Shown here: one piece after another, positions 7,213 through 15,485 of the stretch | Numbering within the stretch: position 1 is the stretch's first letter | Layout of the letters: each line of letters starts with the position of its first letter | Assembly: GCA_038214135.1 (NCBI GenBank) | Contig: JBBQSD010000089.1 | Location: forward strand, 1-25,755 | Source: JANLSE01 sp038214135 | GTDB taxonomy: Bacteria; Chloroflexota; Chloroflexia; Chloroflexales; Roseiflexaceae | Length of the DNA stretch: 25,755 bases | Reading direction: 5' to 3' | The notes under the pieces: generated by a model | What the model was told of the DNA's origin: nothing | Database searches by the model: none | The model's input: only the letters and a program-made list of their open reading frames with translations | Translations under genes and position numbers: made by a program

Positions 7213-7542
7213 CTATAGTATTGTACCCCATCCAAGCCAACGTAGCAGCCAGAATGTTGCCAACCCGGCAATAATTGTTGCGACGACGCCACCCCTGCGC
7301 CATGCGACAAGGGCTCCGATCATGCCAGCCGCTAGCCCTGGCCCAATTGTGAGTGCTGGCCCGGATGCGCCGGTTCGCACGAGTATTGCCGGAACGACAA
7401 GCGCGGTAAAAACGGCAATTGGCACATAGCCAAGCCAGCGGGCGAGCCATGCTGGTGGTTCGCCACGGAGGAGTACCAACCCACCAGCTCGCGTCAGAAA
7501 TGTGACAAACGCCATGCCAAGCATTGTTAGCCAGATTGTCAT
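7213..7542 (-). CDS. azlD: AzlD family branched-chain amino acid exporter subunit
   Basis: This 109-residue protein has about four membrane spans. It begins MTIWLTMLGMAFVTFLTRAG and contains WLARWLGYVPIAVFTALVVP, both typical of AzlD, including the T-R pair in the first helix and the YVPxAVFxALVxP pattern. AzlD is the small partner of AzlC; together they export branched-chain amino acids and some analogues (4-azaleucine resistance in B. subtilis, YgaZH/BrnFE elsewhere). The start is ATG 7542. It overlaps the azlC stop in an ATGA arrangement and has GGAG 9 nt upstream inside azlC, which supports translational coupling. A longer in-frame reading from 7632 is rejected because it would overlap azlC heavily. 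The DUF711-like remnant begins about 50 bp downstream. Confidence 0.88.
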   Translation of the reverse strand: MTIWLTMLGMAFVTFLTRAGGLVLLRGEPPAWLARWLGYVPIAVFTALVVPAILVRTGASGPALTIGPGLAAGMIGALVAWRRGGVVATIIAGLATFWLLRWLGWGTIL

Positions 7543-8282
7543 TGAAGATGACTCCATTCTCGTTTCTTCATTTGGCGAGCAAGCGCTGCGCCGATTCCGC
7601 TTGCAATGATTCCAGCCAGCAGAATGTACCATTTTCCAGGCAGAAACAGCGCTCCAGCCAGTGCAATGCCAGCAGCAATCGCCGCCACAACGCCGCTTAC
7701 TCTGGTTTTGAGCAGCGGCACAAGCAGCCCGATAAACGTCAGCGGGAAGACGAGATCCAGCCCATAGGTCGCCGGATCGGGAATACGTGAACCAAGCAGA
7801 ATGCCTGCAATCGTACTGAGCTGCCAGATCACATACAGGCTGACATTCGTGCCGATCTGGTAGGCTGGGGAGCCCTGGCCAGCCAGAAAGCGTGGCATTC
7901 CCACAGCATAGGATTCATCGGTTAGTTGGAAGGCGATCAATCCCTGCATCCAGGATGGCGTTTTGCGGATATAGGGAGCCAGTGAGGCCGATAATAGAAG
8001 GTGGCGTGCATTCACCACCAGAGTCGTGATGATGATCGTCAGTGGCGTGGCCCCAGCGGCAAATAGGCCAGCCGCAGTGAATTGTGCTGCACCAGCAAAC
8101 ACAAACAGCGACATCGCCAGAGTCTGCCAGGGGTCGAGCTGGGCTGCTAACGCGCTGACGGCATAGATCGCGCCAAATGGGGCAACGCCGATCCATAATG
8201 GTAGGGTGGCCGTAAAGCCAGCGCGGAAATGGGCCATTGGGGATGATTGGGTGATTGGCTTGATTGGTGTTGTTGTTGTCAA
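7539..8282 (-). CDS. azlC: AzlC family branched-chain amino acid exporter subunit
   Basis: This 247-residue membrane protein is the large subunit of an AzlCD exporter. Conserved blocks are visible: FTATLPLWIGVAPFGAIYA at the start of the membrane region, SLFVFAGAAQFTA, VVNARHLLLSASLAP (the family's NxRHxL motif) and LTDESYAV. Fusing the small and large subunits would give the usual transporter, and azlD follows with an ATGA overlap. The start is a TTG at 8282, chosen because AAGGAG sits 5 nt upstream; the next ATG, 15 codons in (MAHFRAGF), has no comparable site. No Lrp/AsnC-type regulator lies next to the pair. The upstream spacer carries a dispersed AGTATTCAGGAGTCAG element and then the divergent mreB promoter. 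Confidence 0.9.
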   Translation of the reverse strand: MTTTTPIKPITQSSPMAHFRAGFTATLPLWIGVAPFGAIYAVSALAAQLDPWQTLAMSLFVFAGAAQFTAAGLFAAGATPLTIIITTLVVNARHLLLSASLAPYIRKTPSWMQGLIAFQLTDESYAVGMPRFLAGQGSPAYQIGTNVSLYVIWQLSTIAGILLGSRIPDPATYGLDLVFPLTFIGLLVPLLKTRVSGVVAAIAAGIALAGALFLPGKWYILLAGIIASGIGAALARQMKKREWSHLQ

Positions 8283-8302
8283 GGGTGCTCCTTCTAAAGT
8301 GA

Positions 8303-8334
8303 GAACCGAGTATTCAGGAGTCAGAATTCAGAAT
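8303..8334. repeat. Dispersed element with GAACCGAGTATTCAG core
   Basis: GAACCGAGTATTCAG followed by GAGTCAGAATTCAGAAT. Copies with the same core lie at 21187-21218 and, inverted, at 24664-24702; a shorter piece lies at 15593-15607. A CTGACGCCTGACGCCTGA stretch at about 8389-8406 may be related. Confidence 0.7.
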
Positions 8335-8490
8335 GCTCCGAATGAGCCACTGCGGCTAGTGTCGAGGCAACGGCTGATCAAGCATATGCTGACGCCTGAC
8401 GCCTGATCCCGCTACCGTACCATAAGATTCTGCCAAGTAACAGTGACAATTCGAGCATGTGTAGCAGTGCCATCTTTAAGCAGCCGCTTG

Positions 8491-8499
8491 TGCTATAAT
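8491..8499 (+). promoter_or_regulatory. Extended -10 promoter of the mre operon
   Basis: TGC-TATAAT combines a consensus -10 (8494-8499) with an upstream TG extension, 69 bp before the mreB start. The -35 position (around 8471) is poor, as is common for extended -10 promoters. It is the best promoter for the run of + strand genes that follows. Confidence 0.6.
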
Positions 8500-8567
8500 G
8501 GGCACAATGTATGTTGACGTAATCGTGGCGTTGCTGCGCACTGCGCCAGCCACCGAAGGATATCATC

Positions 8568-9644
8568 TTGGCCTTTAATCCACTCGACGCGCTCTTTGGA
8601 GCGTTCAGCCGCGATCTGGGGATCGACCTAGGGACAGCGAATACGCTTGTTCATGTGCGCGGCAAGGGGATTGTGATTAGCGAGCCATCGGTGGTTGCAA
8701 TCGACAAGAAGACCAAAGAAGTCAAGGCGGTTGGTGCCGAAGCCAAGGCGATGGTCGGCAAGACGCCTGCAAATATTATTGCTGTTCGGCCATTGAAGGA
8801 TGGCGTGATCGCCGATTTTGATGTTGTCGAGAAGATGATCAAGCATTTCATCAATAAAGCCCATGGTGGCTCATTTGGAATTATCTCGCCGCGCCCACGC
8901 GTTGTGATTGGCGTGCCATCTGGTGTCACCCAGGTTGAGATGCGCGCCGCTCGTGATGCTGCCCTGAATGCGAATGCCCGCGAGGCATTTGTGGTTGAGG
9001 AACCAATGGCGGCGGCGATTGGTGCTGGATTGCCGGTTGATGAACCAATCGGCTCGATGGTCGTCGATATTGGTGGTGGCACGACGGAAGTTGCGGTGAT
9101 CTCGCTTGGCGGGTTAGTGATCAACCGTTCCATCCGTACGGCTGGCGATGAGATCGATGAAGCGATCATGCAATTTGCCCGCCGTGAATATAACATGCTG
9201 ATTGGCGAGCGCATGGCCGAGAAAGTCAAGATTGCTGCTGGTAGCGCCTACCCATTAGATGAAGAGATCCGGGTGGTGATTCGTGGCCGTGATCTGCTGA
9301 CTGGCCTGCCCAAAGCGGTTGAGATTTCCAGCGTTGAATTGCGCGAAGGAATCGCAGGCCCGGTCAACACAATCGTCGCAGAGGTGCGGGCTGCACTCGA
9401 AGAAACCCCACCAGAGCTGGTTGCCGATGTCATGGAGCATGGGATCATGCTGGCCGGTGGCGGTGCCTTGTTGCATGGCCTGGCTCGGCGGATTGCTGCT
9501 GAGACAAAAATGCCGGTGCATATTGCCGAGGATCCGCTCTCGTGCGTGGCCCGCGGTGCTGGCAAGATGGTTGAGGAGTTCCAGAACCCAATCTATCGCG
9601 ATATCCTCACCAGCACCCAGCGTACTCGCCGCGTTCGCTACTAA
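8568..9644 (+). CDS. mreB: Rod-shape determining protein MreB (bacterial actin)
   Basis: This 358-residue protein has the actin/Hsp70-type ATPase fold. It polymerises on the inner membrane and positions the elongation machinery (MreC, MreD, PBP2, RodA). The phosphate-1 loop is at D20 in GIDLGTANTLV, and phosphate-2 is VVDIGGGTTEVAVIS in the middle. The adenosine loop is MLAGGGALLHGLARRI near the C-terminus, and EEPMAAAIGAGLPV is also diagnostic. The N-terminal FNPLDALFGAFSRD could form the short amphipathic membrane-binding stretch. The start is TTG 8568, with GAAGGA 7 nt upstream; no ATG lies in a better place. It is the first gene of mreB-mreC-mreD-mrdA, separated by 11 bp from mreC. Confidence 0.98.
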   Translation: MAFNPLDALFGAFSRDLGIDLGTANTLVHVRGKGIVISEPSVVAIDKKTKEVKAVGAEAKAMVGKTPANIIAVRPLKDGVIADFDVVEKMIKHFINKAHGGSFGIISPRPRVVIGVPSGVTQVEMRAARDAALNANAREAFVVEEPMAAAIGAGLPVDEPIGSMVVDIGGGTTEVAVISLGGLVINRSIRTAGDEIDEAIMQFARREYNMLIGERMAEKVKIAAGSAYPLDEEIRVVIRGRDLLTGLPKAVEISSVELREGIAGPVNTIVAEVRAALEETPPELVADVMEHGIMLAGGGALLHGLARRIAAETKMPVHIAEDPLSCVARGAGKMVEEFQNPIYRDILTSTQRTRRVRY

Positions 9645-9655
9645 CTGGTTTCCCA

Positions 9656-10537
9656 ATGTTACGTGATCGCTCGTTCAGAAGTGGTTCGTCGCAACGTCGC
9701 TCACCGGTGGTTGTGACCACCCTGCTGCTTGCGGCGATCCTGCTTGTGGCACTCGATCAAGCTGGCATGCTTGGCGATCTACGCGTACGAGCGACATCGT
9801 TGATCGCACCGGCCCTGACATTTACCCATAGCATTGGCACAACCGTGAGCGATGCACTCGGGCAGATACGCTCACCCTCACAGGCCGAAGCGGAACTAAC
9901 TGCGCTGCGTGAGGAAAACAGCAGGATCAAGGCCGAAAACCTGCGTATTCAGGAACTCCAGCTTGAGATTACACGATTGCGCCAGCAGTTGCGGATTGAG
10001 GGCGAGAAGCCCTGGAATCTGCTTGGATCGAGCATTAGTTCGTTCACGCCCGATGCTGGCCGCCATCAGATTCTGCTGGCTGTTGGGAGTGAGCAGGGCG
10101 TCAAGCCTGGGATGGCTGTGATTGCCCGCGAGGGTAGTAATCCTGCTGCGCTGATTGGCGTGGTTGAGGATGTTGGCCCGCATAGCGCTTCGGTGTTGCT
10201 GATCACCGATTTCAATAGTGCGATTAGTGCGCGTATCTATCGGAATGATCGTGTTGTTGATGGTGTTGCACAGGGCCAATGGCAGCGTGGCTCACGGCTG
10301 CGGCTGGAAGAGATCGCCCGCGATGAACCAATTGCAGCAGGCGATGTTGTCGTTACCGCAGGCCTGAGTGCTGTCTTTCAGGCTGGTTTGCCAAGGGCGG
10401 CTATTCCACCAAACATCCCGATTGGTATTGTGAACCAGGTTCAGCCGAGTGGGCATACCCAGCAGGCCGAACTGCAACCATTTGTCGATCCGGATCGAGT
10501 GCGCTATGCATGGGTGATACTCAGCGTCAACGGTTAG
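9656..10537 (+). CDS. mreC: Rod-shape determining protein MreC
   Basis: This 293-residue bitopic protein links the MreB filament to extracytoplasmic cell-wall enzymes. A basic N-terminus (RDRSFRSGSSQRR) precedes one membrane helix (about residues 18-36). A coiled coil follows at about 80-117 (AEAELTALREENSRIKAENL and beyond), then the beta-rich MreC core with ILLAVGSEQGVKPGMAVIA and GVVEDVGPHSASVLLITD. These are the usual signatures in the usual order and length. The ATG at 9656 lies 11 bp after mreB with a weak ribosome-binding site, so translation probably depends on the upstream gene. Its end overlaps mreD by 28 bp. Confidence 0.96.
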   Translation: MLRDRSFRSGSSQRRSPVVVTTLLLAAILLVALDQAGMLGDLRVRATSLIAPALTFTHSIGTTVSDALGQIRSPSQAEAELTALREENSRIKAENLRIQELQLEITRLRQQLRIEGEKPWNLLGSSISSFTPDAGRHQILLAVGSEQGVKPGMAVIAREGSNPAALIGVVEDVGPHSASVLLITDFNSAISARIYRNDRVVDGVAQGQWQRGSRLRLEEIARDEPIAAGDVVVTAGLSAVFQAGLPRAAIPPNIPIGIVNQVQPSGHTQQAELQPFVDPDRVRYAWVILSVNG

Positions 10538-11049
10538 AAGAACGCATTGCCAGCGAGTTAGTGCTGATTATTGCACTGCTGGGCGTGGCAATTGTCCAGG
10601 TCGCGCTACCACCGCGCCTATTTGCGTTCCTGCCGAATGTATTGCTGCTTCTGGTGGTATGCCGGGCACTCTTGGCGGGCGCAAGTAGTGCTGCACGATG
10701 GGCATTCTATGGTGGGCTGGCCATCGATCTGTGTAGTGGCTCAGTGCTTGGTAGCCATGCCGTTGCGCTCCTAGCCGCAGCACTGGCTGCGCTGGTTGCG
10801 TTTTCGCCCTTCAACCGGACGAGCTGGCTGGTACCGATTGTCGGTACGTTGCTTGGCGCACTCGCCTACCATGCCGTCCAAGTTATTCTGATCAGTATCA
10901 TGGTTGCCGCAGTAGATCTGCGATCCTATGTACTGATTGCTGCACTACCAGAAACGCTAGCAACCGTTATTCCGGCACTGCCAATCTTCTTGATGATGCG
11001 CTGGCTTGCCGAACGACGCCGTGGCAGAGTTTCGATTGATGTATACTAA
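10510..11049 (+). CDS. mreD: Rod-shape determining protein MreD
   Basis: This 179-residue membrane protein has about five hydrophobic segments, with the family's charged patch in the middle (GGLAIDLCSGSVLGSHA, matching the usual G-x-x-x-D-x-x-x-G-x-x-G-x-x-A). It is an inner-membrane component of the elongasome that interacts with MreC and PBP2. The ATG at 10510 lies inside the mreC end, with a 28-bp overlap, which suggests translational coupling. It ends LAERRRGRVSIDVY; the PBP2 start lies at or just after its stop codon. Confidence 0.93.
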   Translation: MGDTQRQRLEERIASELVLIIALLGVAIVQVALPPRLFAFLPNVLLLLVVCRALLAGASSAARWAFYGGLAIDLCSGSVLGSHAVALLAAALAALVAFSPFNRTSWLVPIVGTLLGALAYHAVQVILISIMVAAVDLRSYVLIAALPETLATVIPALPIFLMMRWLAERRRGRVSIDVY

Positions 11050-11053
11050 TTCT

Positions 11054-13477
11054 ATGAACCGTTTACTCTTTCCGCGTATTGCTATCCTTGTAGTCTTTAT
11101 CGTGTTGACTGGGCGATTGTACCAGCTTCAACTCGGCGATGCCGCTGCGGATCGATTTCGGTTTGCACCGGTTGCACGGGCAACTCGCTATGTCACAGTA
11201 TCGCCAATTCGCGGCGAGATCTATGCTGGCGATGGCAAGACGGTGCTGGCGGAAACGGTTCCGATCTATACCGTCGCGGTTCGTCCAGCCGATCTGCCGC
11301 CGGATGGCAGCCCTGAGCGTGGGCGGCTGTTCGCGCAACTGGATCATCTGCTGGGGATTACCAGTACCCTGACCCTTTCGCCAAGCCTGTTGCTTGACCA
11401 GGATGCAACCCTACGGGCGGATCTGACGCAGGGCCTGGGGGCGGATGTGGTTATTGCGGGCGAACGCGCAGCCGCTCCAGCAGCGCCAAGCCTGCGTTTC
11501 AGTGTTGCACCAGTTCGGAGTATGGAAGCACTGACACTGAGTGAGACATACAGCACGAGTTTGACTCTGGAGAGCCCAACGGCGCAGCGTGTGGCCCAGG
11601 CCAATATTCCAGGCTACCAGACGCTGACGATCCAGAGTGATGTTCCACGCGAGGTTGTGCTTGTTCTGCGTGAGAATGCATCTGGCCTGCCTGGTGTGGT
11701 TGTGAACCAGGATTATCGGCGGCGCTATCCACTCAGTGGTGCAATTCCAAGCCTTTCGCACACGCTCGGCTATATCGGTCGGGTCAGTGAATGTGAATTA
11801 GTTCGCCAGAATTCGGCGCGCTCGTGGGTTGGCGGGCTGCTCGATTCTGTTGGCCATGCAGTTGAGTGTGGCATTATCGAGAAGCAAATCAATCCCTTCC
11901 AATTGGGTATTCCGCGCTATCTCGATAATGATCGAATTGGTAAGGATGGGATTGAGGCCAGTTATGAAGCAGAGCTACGTGGCGAGATGGGTATTGAAGC
12001 GCTGATCGTTGATGTGCTTGGCCGCCCGGTTCGCGCACCACAGGTTGTGCATCAGGCCAGTAATGGGCAGAGTGTGGTGCTGACGATCGATGTGGCGTTG
12101 CAGCGGCAGGTTGAGCAGATATTGCGCAACTGGATCGCCGAGGGTGAGCGCCGCCGTGAGAATGTACCCGATCAATTTGCCTATAAGCGTAGCTATAAGC
12201 CGATTATTGCTGGCGTGGCAATTGTGATGGATGTTCGTACTGGCCGTGTGCTGGCGATGTCCAGTTGGCCGGCCTATGATAATAATATCTGGATCGATCC
12301 AAGCCGTGCCCCTGAACTACAAGCGCTGCTCAACCCGCCACCCGATAAAGCAGCCGAAGCTCGCCGCCTGACGCCACTGCTGAATCGGGCCGTTGCTGGC
12401 CAGTACCCGCCGGGATCGACCCTCAAGCAGTTTGATGCAGTTGTTGCTATGCAGGATGGCGTGATCACGCCAGATACGAAGGTTCGTGACCCTGGCCGCC
12501 TGGTGGTGCAGGATCAATTTGTTGCTGGAATAACCTATACCTATCCGAATTCGACCCCGCGCGATAATGGGCAGATTACTGTCTCCGATGCCCTCAAAGT
12601 GTCATCGAATGTGTTCTTTATGTCGATTGTTGGTGGGAATAAAGAAGGTGTGATCAACCTAAAACCAGAGGAGCAGACGATTCCGAAGGGAGTTGATATC
12701 ACGCGCCTGGCCGAAGGGTTGGAACTATTTGGTCTTGGAACACCGACAGGCGTTCATCTGGCGGGAGAAGCCCCTGGCAGGGTGCCGACTCCAGCATGGA
12801 AACAACGCGTCCAGCGTGCGGCATGGACAACTGGTGATACATATAACGTTGCGATTGGCCAGGGCAACCTTGAAGTAACGCCACTGCAACTCGTGACTGC
12901 CGGTGCAGCAATTGCCAACAAGGGCCTGTTATTTCGGCCACAGGTCGCACGAGCAATTATGGATCAGGATGGCGAGCTTGTTCGTGAGATCCCGCCGGAA
13001 TTGGTGCGCCAGATCGCAATCGACCCACGCTACTTCCAGACGGTTCACGAGGGCATGCGCCGCTCGGTTGTGGAAGGGATCAATGTGGCAGCCCGCGATG
13101 AGTGTTCTGGATTGCAGATCGCTGGCAAAACCGGTACGGCTGAGTTTGGCCCGAACATTCCCATCCTAACTGCTGATGGTAAGGGCGTTCGAACCGTGCG
13201 CCAGAGCCATTCCTGGTTTCTTGGGTTTGCCCCATACGATAACCCGCAGATCGAAGTTCTGGTTCTCAGTGAGGGAACCGGCGATCTTAGCGATGGCTCG
13301 GCAACGATTACCGTCCCAGCAGTCACACAGATCATGCAAGCCTACTTTCGGGTGAACCCGCCAGGCAAGCTGCCAACTGGTTGCCAGAAGAACATGCCAC
13401 CACTGCCGCAACGGATTGAACCAGGGCAGGACGCACAAACAAACACGCTGGATCGATTGGATCGAACCGGGCGATGA
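11054..13477 (+). CDS. mrdA: Penicillin-binding protein 2, elongation-specific transpeptidase
   Basis: About 807 residues. This is a class B PBP that cross-links peptidoglycan in the periplasm during elongation. A short cytoplasmic N-terminus and one membrane anchor (IAILVVFIVLTGRLYQLQL) precede the dimerisation domain (SPIRGEIYAGDGKTVLAE, then GVVVNQDYRRRYP and IGKDGIEASYE). The transpeptidase domain has its three active-site motifs: S455-TLK in YPPGSTLKQF, S517-SN in KVSSNVFF and K692-TG in AGKTGTAEF. At about 807 residues it is longer than the usual 600-650. Extra sequence sits in the dimerisation region, including an insert with two cysteines before IGKDGIE. The start is uncertain: ATG 11054 (MNRLLFPRI) is preferred, with ATG 11039 and TTG 11006 as in-frame alternatives overlapping mreD. 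No rodA lies in the window. Confidence 0.95.
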   Translation: MNRLLFPRIAILVVFIVLTGRLYQLQLGDAAADRFRFAPVARATRYVTVSPIRGEIYAGDGKTVLAETVPIYTVAVRPADLPPDGSPERGRLFAQLDHLLGITSTLTLSPSLLLDQDATLRADLTQGLGADVVIAGERAAAPAAPSLRFSVAPVRSMEALTLSETYSTSLTLESPTAQRVAQANIPGYQTLTIQSDVPREVVLVLRENASGLPGVVVNQDYRRRYPLSGAIPSLSHTLGYIGRVSECELVRQNSARSWVGGLLDSVGHAVECGIIEKQINPFQLGIPRYLDNDRIGKDGIEASYEAELRGEMGIEALIVDVLGRPVRAPQVVHQASNGQSVVLTIDVALQRQVEQILRNWIAEGERRRENVPDQFAYKRSYKPIIAGVAIVMDVRTGRVLAMSSWPAYDNNIWIDPSRAPELQALLNPPPDKAAEARRLTPLLNRAVAGQYPPGSTLKQFDAVVAMQDGVITPDTKVRDPGRLVVQDQFVAGITYTYPNSTPRDNGQITVSDALKVSSNVFFMSIVGGNKEGVINLKPEEQTIPKGVDITRLAEGLELFGLGTPTGVHLAGEAPGRVPTPAWKQRVQRAAWTTGDTYNVAIGQGNLEVTPLQLVTAGAAIANKGLLFRPQVARAIMDQDGELVREIPPELVRQIAIDPRYFQTVHEGMRRSVVEGINVAARDECSGLQIAGKTGTAEFGPNIPILTADGKGVRTVRQSHSWFLGFAPYDNPQIEVLVLSEGTGDLSDGSATITVPAVTQIMQAYFRVNPPGKLPTGCQKNMPPLPQRIEPGQDAQTNTLDRLDRTGR

Positions 13478-13494
13478 CGCCAGGCTGCATGGGT

Positions 13495-13519
13495 TTTTGA
13501 AGGCTTGTTGTCTTCAAAA
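13495..13519. other. AT-rich inverted repeat after PBP2
   Basis: TTTTGAAG (13495-13502) pairs with CTTCAAAA (13512-13519) over a 9-nt loop, 17 bp after the PBP2 stop. No T-tract follows on the + strand, so intrinsic termination is doubtful. It may be a weak terminator or pause separating the mre and min genes. Confidence 0.4.
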
Positions 13520-13552
13520 CGAACCAGGCCGCATAGTATCAGCCAAAAACAC

Positions 13553-13590
13553 TTGACAATATATGGTATGATAAGAAACACTTATCCACA
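13553..13590 (+). promoter_or_regulatory. Promoter-like region with DnaA box upstream of minC
   Basis: An AT-rich stretch contains TTGACA (13553-13558) and an extended -10, TG-G-TATGAT (13564-13572). Only 8 bp separate the two hexamers, so they cannot serve together as a standard pair; the extended -10 alone is the likelier promoter. TTATCCACA at 13582-13590, an exact match to the strong DnaA box, lies just downstream near the expected transcription start. Confidence 0.5.
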
Positions 13591-13604
13591 ACATCCGTGC
13601 GAGT

Positions 13605-14261
13605 ATGTCGAGTTTAATCAACATCAAAGGTAGCCGGGAGGGCCTTCGCCTCCAGCTCGATGAGACGGTTGCTTTGGGTGAGATCCTCGAAGCGCTGAAG
13701 TCTCAGCTTGAAGGTGGGTCGCAATTCTTCAATGGGGCAAAGGTTGTTGTTGATGTTGGCGAGCGCACGTTGATGGGCGAGGATCTGGCAGCAGTGCTTG
13801 ATCTCATGCGCCACCATGGATTACAGGCCGATGCACTCGTTTCGAGTTCACGGGAAAGCCGGACGGCAGCCCGTTCGGCGGGATTAGCAGCCCGCCCGGT
13901 TGCCAGAGCATTCTCAGAGGTCGAAGAGCGTCAGGAGGCGTCCTTCATCCAGCGTACCATTCGATCTGGGCAGGTGGTGCGTCATCAGGGGCACATAACG
14001 ATCTTGGGCGATGTTAATCCTGGTGCAGAGATTATTGCCGGTGGCAGCATTGTTGTGTGGGGGCGCGTGCGTGGAACAGTTCATGCCGGTGCCCTTGGCA
14101 ATCGTGAGGCAGTCATCTGTGCCATTGATCTGTTGCCAACCCAGATTCGGATTGCTGATCTGATTGCCCGCTCACCCGACGGTCCTGCTGAACGTGGGCC
14201 GTTGATTGCTCGCATTATTGGTGACCAGATCAGTGTTGGGAGCTGGGACGCCAAACGCTAA
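13605..14261 (+). CDS. minC: Septum site-determining protein MinC
   Basis: This 218-residue inhibitor of FtsZ ring assembly acts where MinD recruits it to the membrane. The N-terminal domain (about residues 1-85; INIKGSREGLRLQLDET and a conserved FFNGAKVVVDVG) is followed by a linker rich in Ala, Arg and Ser. The C-terminal beta-helix (about 110-215; VRHQGHITILGDVNPGAEII, then GSIVVWGRVRGTVHAG) is the diagnostic MinD-binding and dimerisation domain. Length and layout match the family. The ATG at 13605 has only a weak GAG upstream. A promoter-like region with a DnaA box precedes it. The 35-bp gap to minD suggests one transcript. Confidence 0.95.
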   Translation: MSSLINIKGSREGLRLQLDETVALGEILEALKSQLEGGSQFFNGAKVVVDVGERTLMGEDLAAVLDLMRHHGLQADALVSSSRESRTAARSAGLAARPVARAFSEVEERQEASFIQRTIRSGQVVRHQGHITILGDVNPGAEIIAGGSIVVWGRVRGTVHAGALGNREAVICAIDLLPTQIRIADLIARSPDGPAERGPLIARIIGDQISVGSWDAKR

Positions 14262-14296
14262 GGCAGGCGCTCCTCGGCGGCTCTAGGGGAATAAGC

Positions 14297-15100
14297 ATGT
14301 CGCGTGTCATTACGATTACATCTGGGAAGGGCGGTGTCGGGAAGACGACCTCAACCGCAAACCTCGGGACGGCCCTGGCGATGCAGGGTGCCAAAGTGGC
14401 GGTCGTCGATGCCGATATTGGCTTACGTAACCTTGATGTTGTGATGGGCCTGGAAAACCGGATTGTGTACGATCTCGTCGATGTGATCGAGGGTCGTTGC
14501 CGGTTGCGTCAGGCACTGATCAAGGATAAGCATTTCCCGGATTTGTGTTTGCTTCCAGCAGCGCAGACGCGTGATAAAGATGCGGTTAGCGTTGATGACA
14601 TGATCGCATTGGCACATCAATTGCGAACAGAGTTTGATTATGTGCTGATCGATAGCCCGGCTGGAATTGAAGCTGGCTTTCGGAATGCGATTGCCGGTGC
14701 TGATGAAGTGGTGATTATCACGACTCCCGAGGTTTCGGCGGTTCGTGATGCGGATCGGATCGTCGGGCTGGTTGAGGCCTTTGAAAAGGGCCATCCGCGG
14801 CTGGTGATCAACCGTATCAAGCCCAGAATGGTCAACCGTGGCGATATGATGAGTGTTGATGATGTGCTTCAGATTCTGGCAATCGATCTGATTGGGGTTG
14901 TGCCAGATGATGAGCAGATCGTGACGGCAACAAACCGAGGCGAGGTTGCGGTGCTGGATCGGGCCTCACGAGCGGGGCGGGCGTTTGTCGATATTGCGCG
15001 GCGGATCGGTGGCGAAGAAGTACCCTTTATGTCGCTTGATGAGCCGCAGGGCTTGATGGATCGCTTCTTCGGCATATTTGGCCGCCGATCCACTCGATAG
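14297..15100 (+). CDS. minD: Septum site-determining ATPase MinD
   Basis: This 267-residue ParA/MinD-family ATPase, when ATP-bound, dimerises on the membrane, recruits MinC, and is released by MinE. The deviant Walker A motif GKGGVGKTT is at residues 10-18, with the signature lysine K11 and the P-loop lysine K16. VVDADIGLRNLDVVMGLE (D38, D40) and LIDSPAGIE (Walker B region) are present. The C-terminal GLMDRFFGIFGRR is the amphipathic membrane-targeting helix that distinguishes MinD from ParA or Soj. The ATG at 14297 follows AGGGGA. minE begins 25 bp after the stop codon. Confidence 0.97.
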   Translation: MSRVITITSGKGGVGKTTSTANLGTALAMQGAKVAVVDADIGLRNLDVVMGLENRIVYDLVDVIEGRCRLRQALIKDKHFPDLCLLPAAQTRDKDAVSVDDMIALAHQLRTEFDYVLIDSPAGIEAGFRNAIAGADEVVIITTPEVSAVRDADRIVGLVEAFEKGHPRLVINRIKPRMVNRGDMMSVDDVLQILAIDLIGVVPDDEQIVTATNRGEVAVLDRASRAGRAFVDIARRIGGEEVPFMSLDEPQGLMDRFFGIFGRRSTR

Positions 15101-15125
15101 TAGATTCGTTTGTGAGGAGGCGAGT

Positions 15126-15386
15126 GTGAGCCTGTTCGATAAACTATTCCGCGGACGGCAGGAGCGCAGCTCGGATGTGGCTCGCGAACGTCTCCTAACA
15201 GTGCTGGTTCATGATCGGGTCAAGCTGACCCCAGAGATTATGGCGAAGATGAAGGCCGAACTGGCTGAAGTTGTGGCGCGTTATATTCCTGGTGCAAACC
15301 CGGATGAGATCGATGTCACGCTGATGCGCGGTGAGTCCAATGATCATATCAAGGCCGATATTCCATTGCGCCGCTCAGCGAATTGA
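15126..15386 (+). CDS. minE: Cell division topological specificity factor MinE
   Basis: This 86-residue protein stimulates MinD ATP hydrolysis and gives MinCD its position. The start is GTG 15126, preceded by a strong GAGGAGG 6 nt upstream; a longer reading from ATG 15078 would overlap minD and is rejected. The N-terminal SLFDKLFRGR is the amphipathic membrane-binding segment. ARERLLTVLVHDR (about 19-31) is the anti-MinCD region that contacts MinD. Residues from about 35 (LTPEIMAKMKAELAEVVARY, then EIDVTL) form the topological-specificity domain. The length is normal. A large stem-loop repeat follows downstream. Confidence 0.95.
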   Translation: MSLFDKLFRGRQERSSDVARERLLTVLVHDRVKLTPEIMAKMKAELAEVVARYIPGANPDEIDVTLMRGESNDHIKADIPLRRSAN

Positions 15387-15485
15387 GTTGGTTATCAGGG
15401 CGAATCGCCTGCCCCCGCGTTCAGACCTCACCCCTAAACCCAATACTTTTCAAATAACGAATTGTGCAGGACATGAGCGCGCTCT

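Noticed and set aside
6903..7310. Intact 135-codon minus-strand gene
   Set aside because: Only its middle part looks like protein family sequence. The flanking parts continue in other frames, so it is part of a pseudogene.
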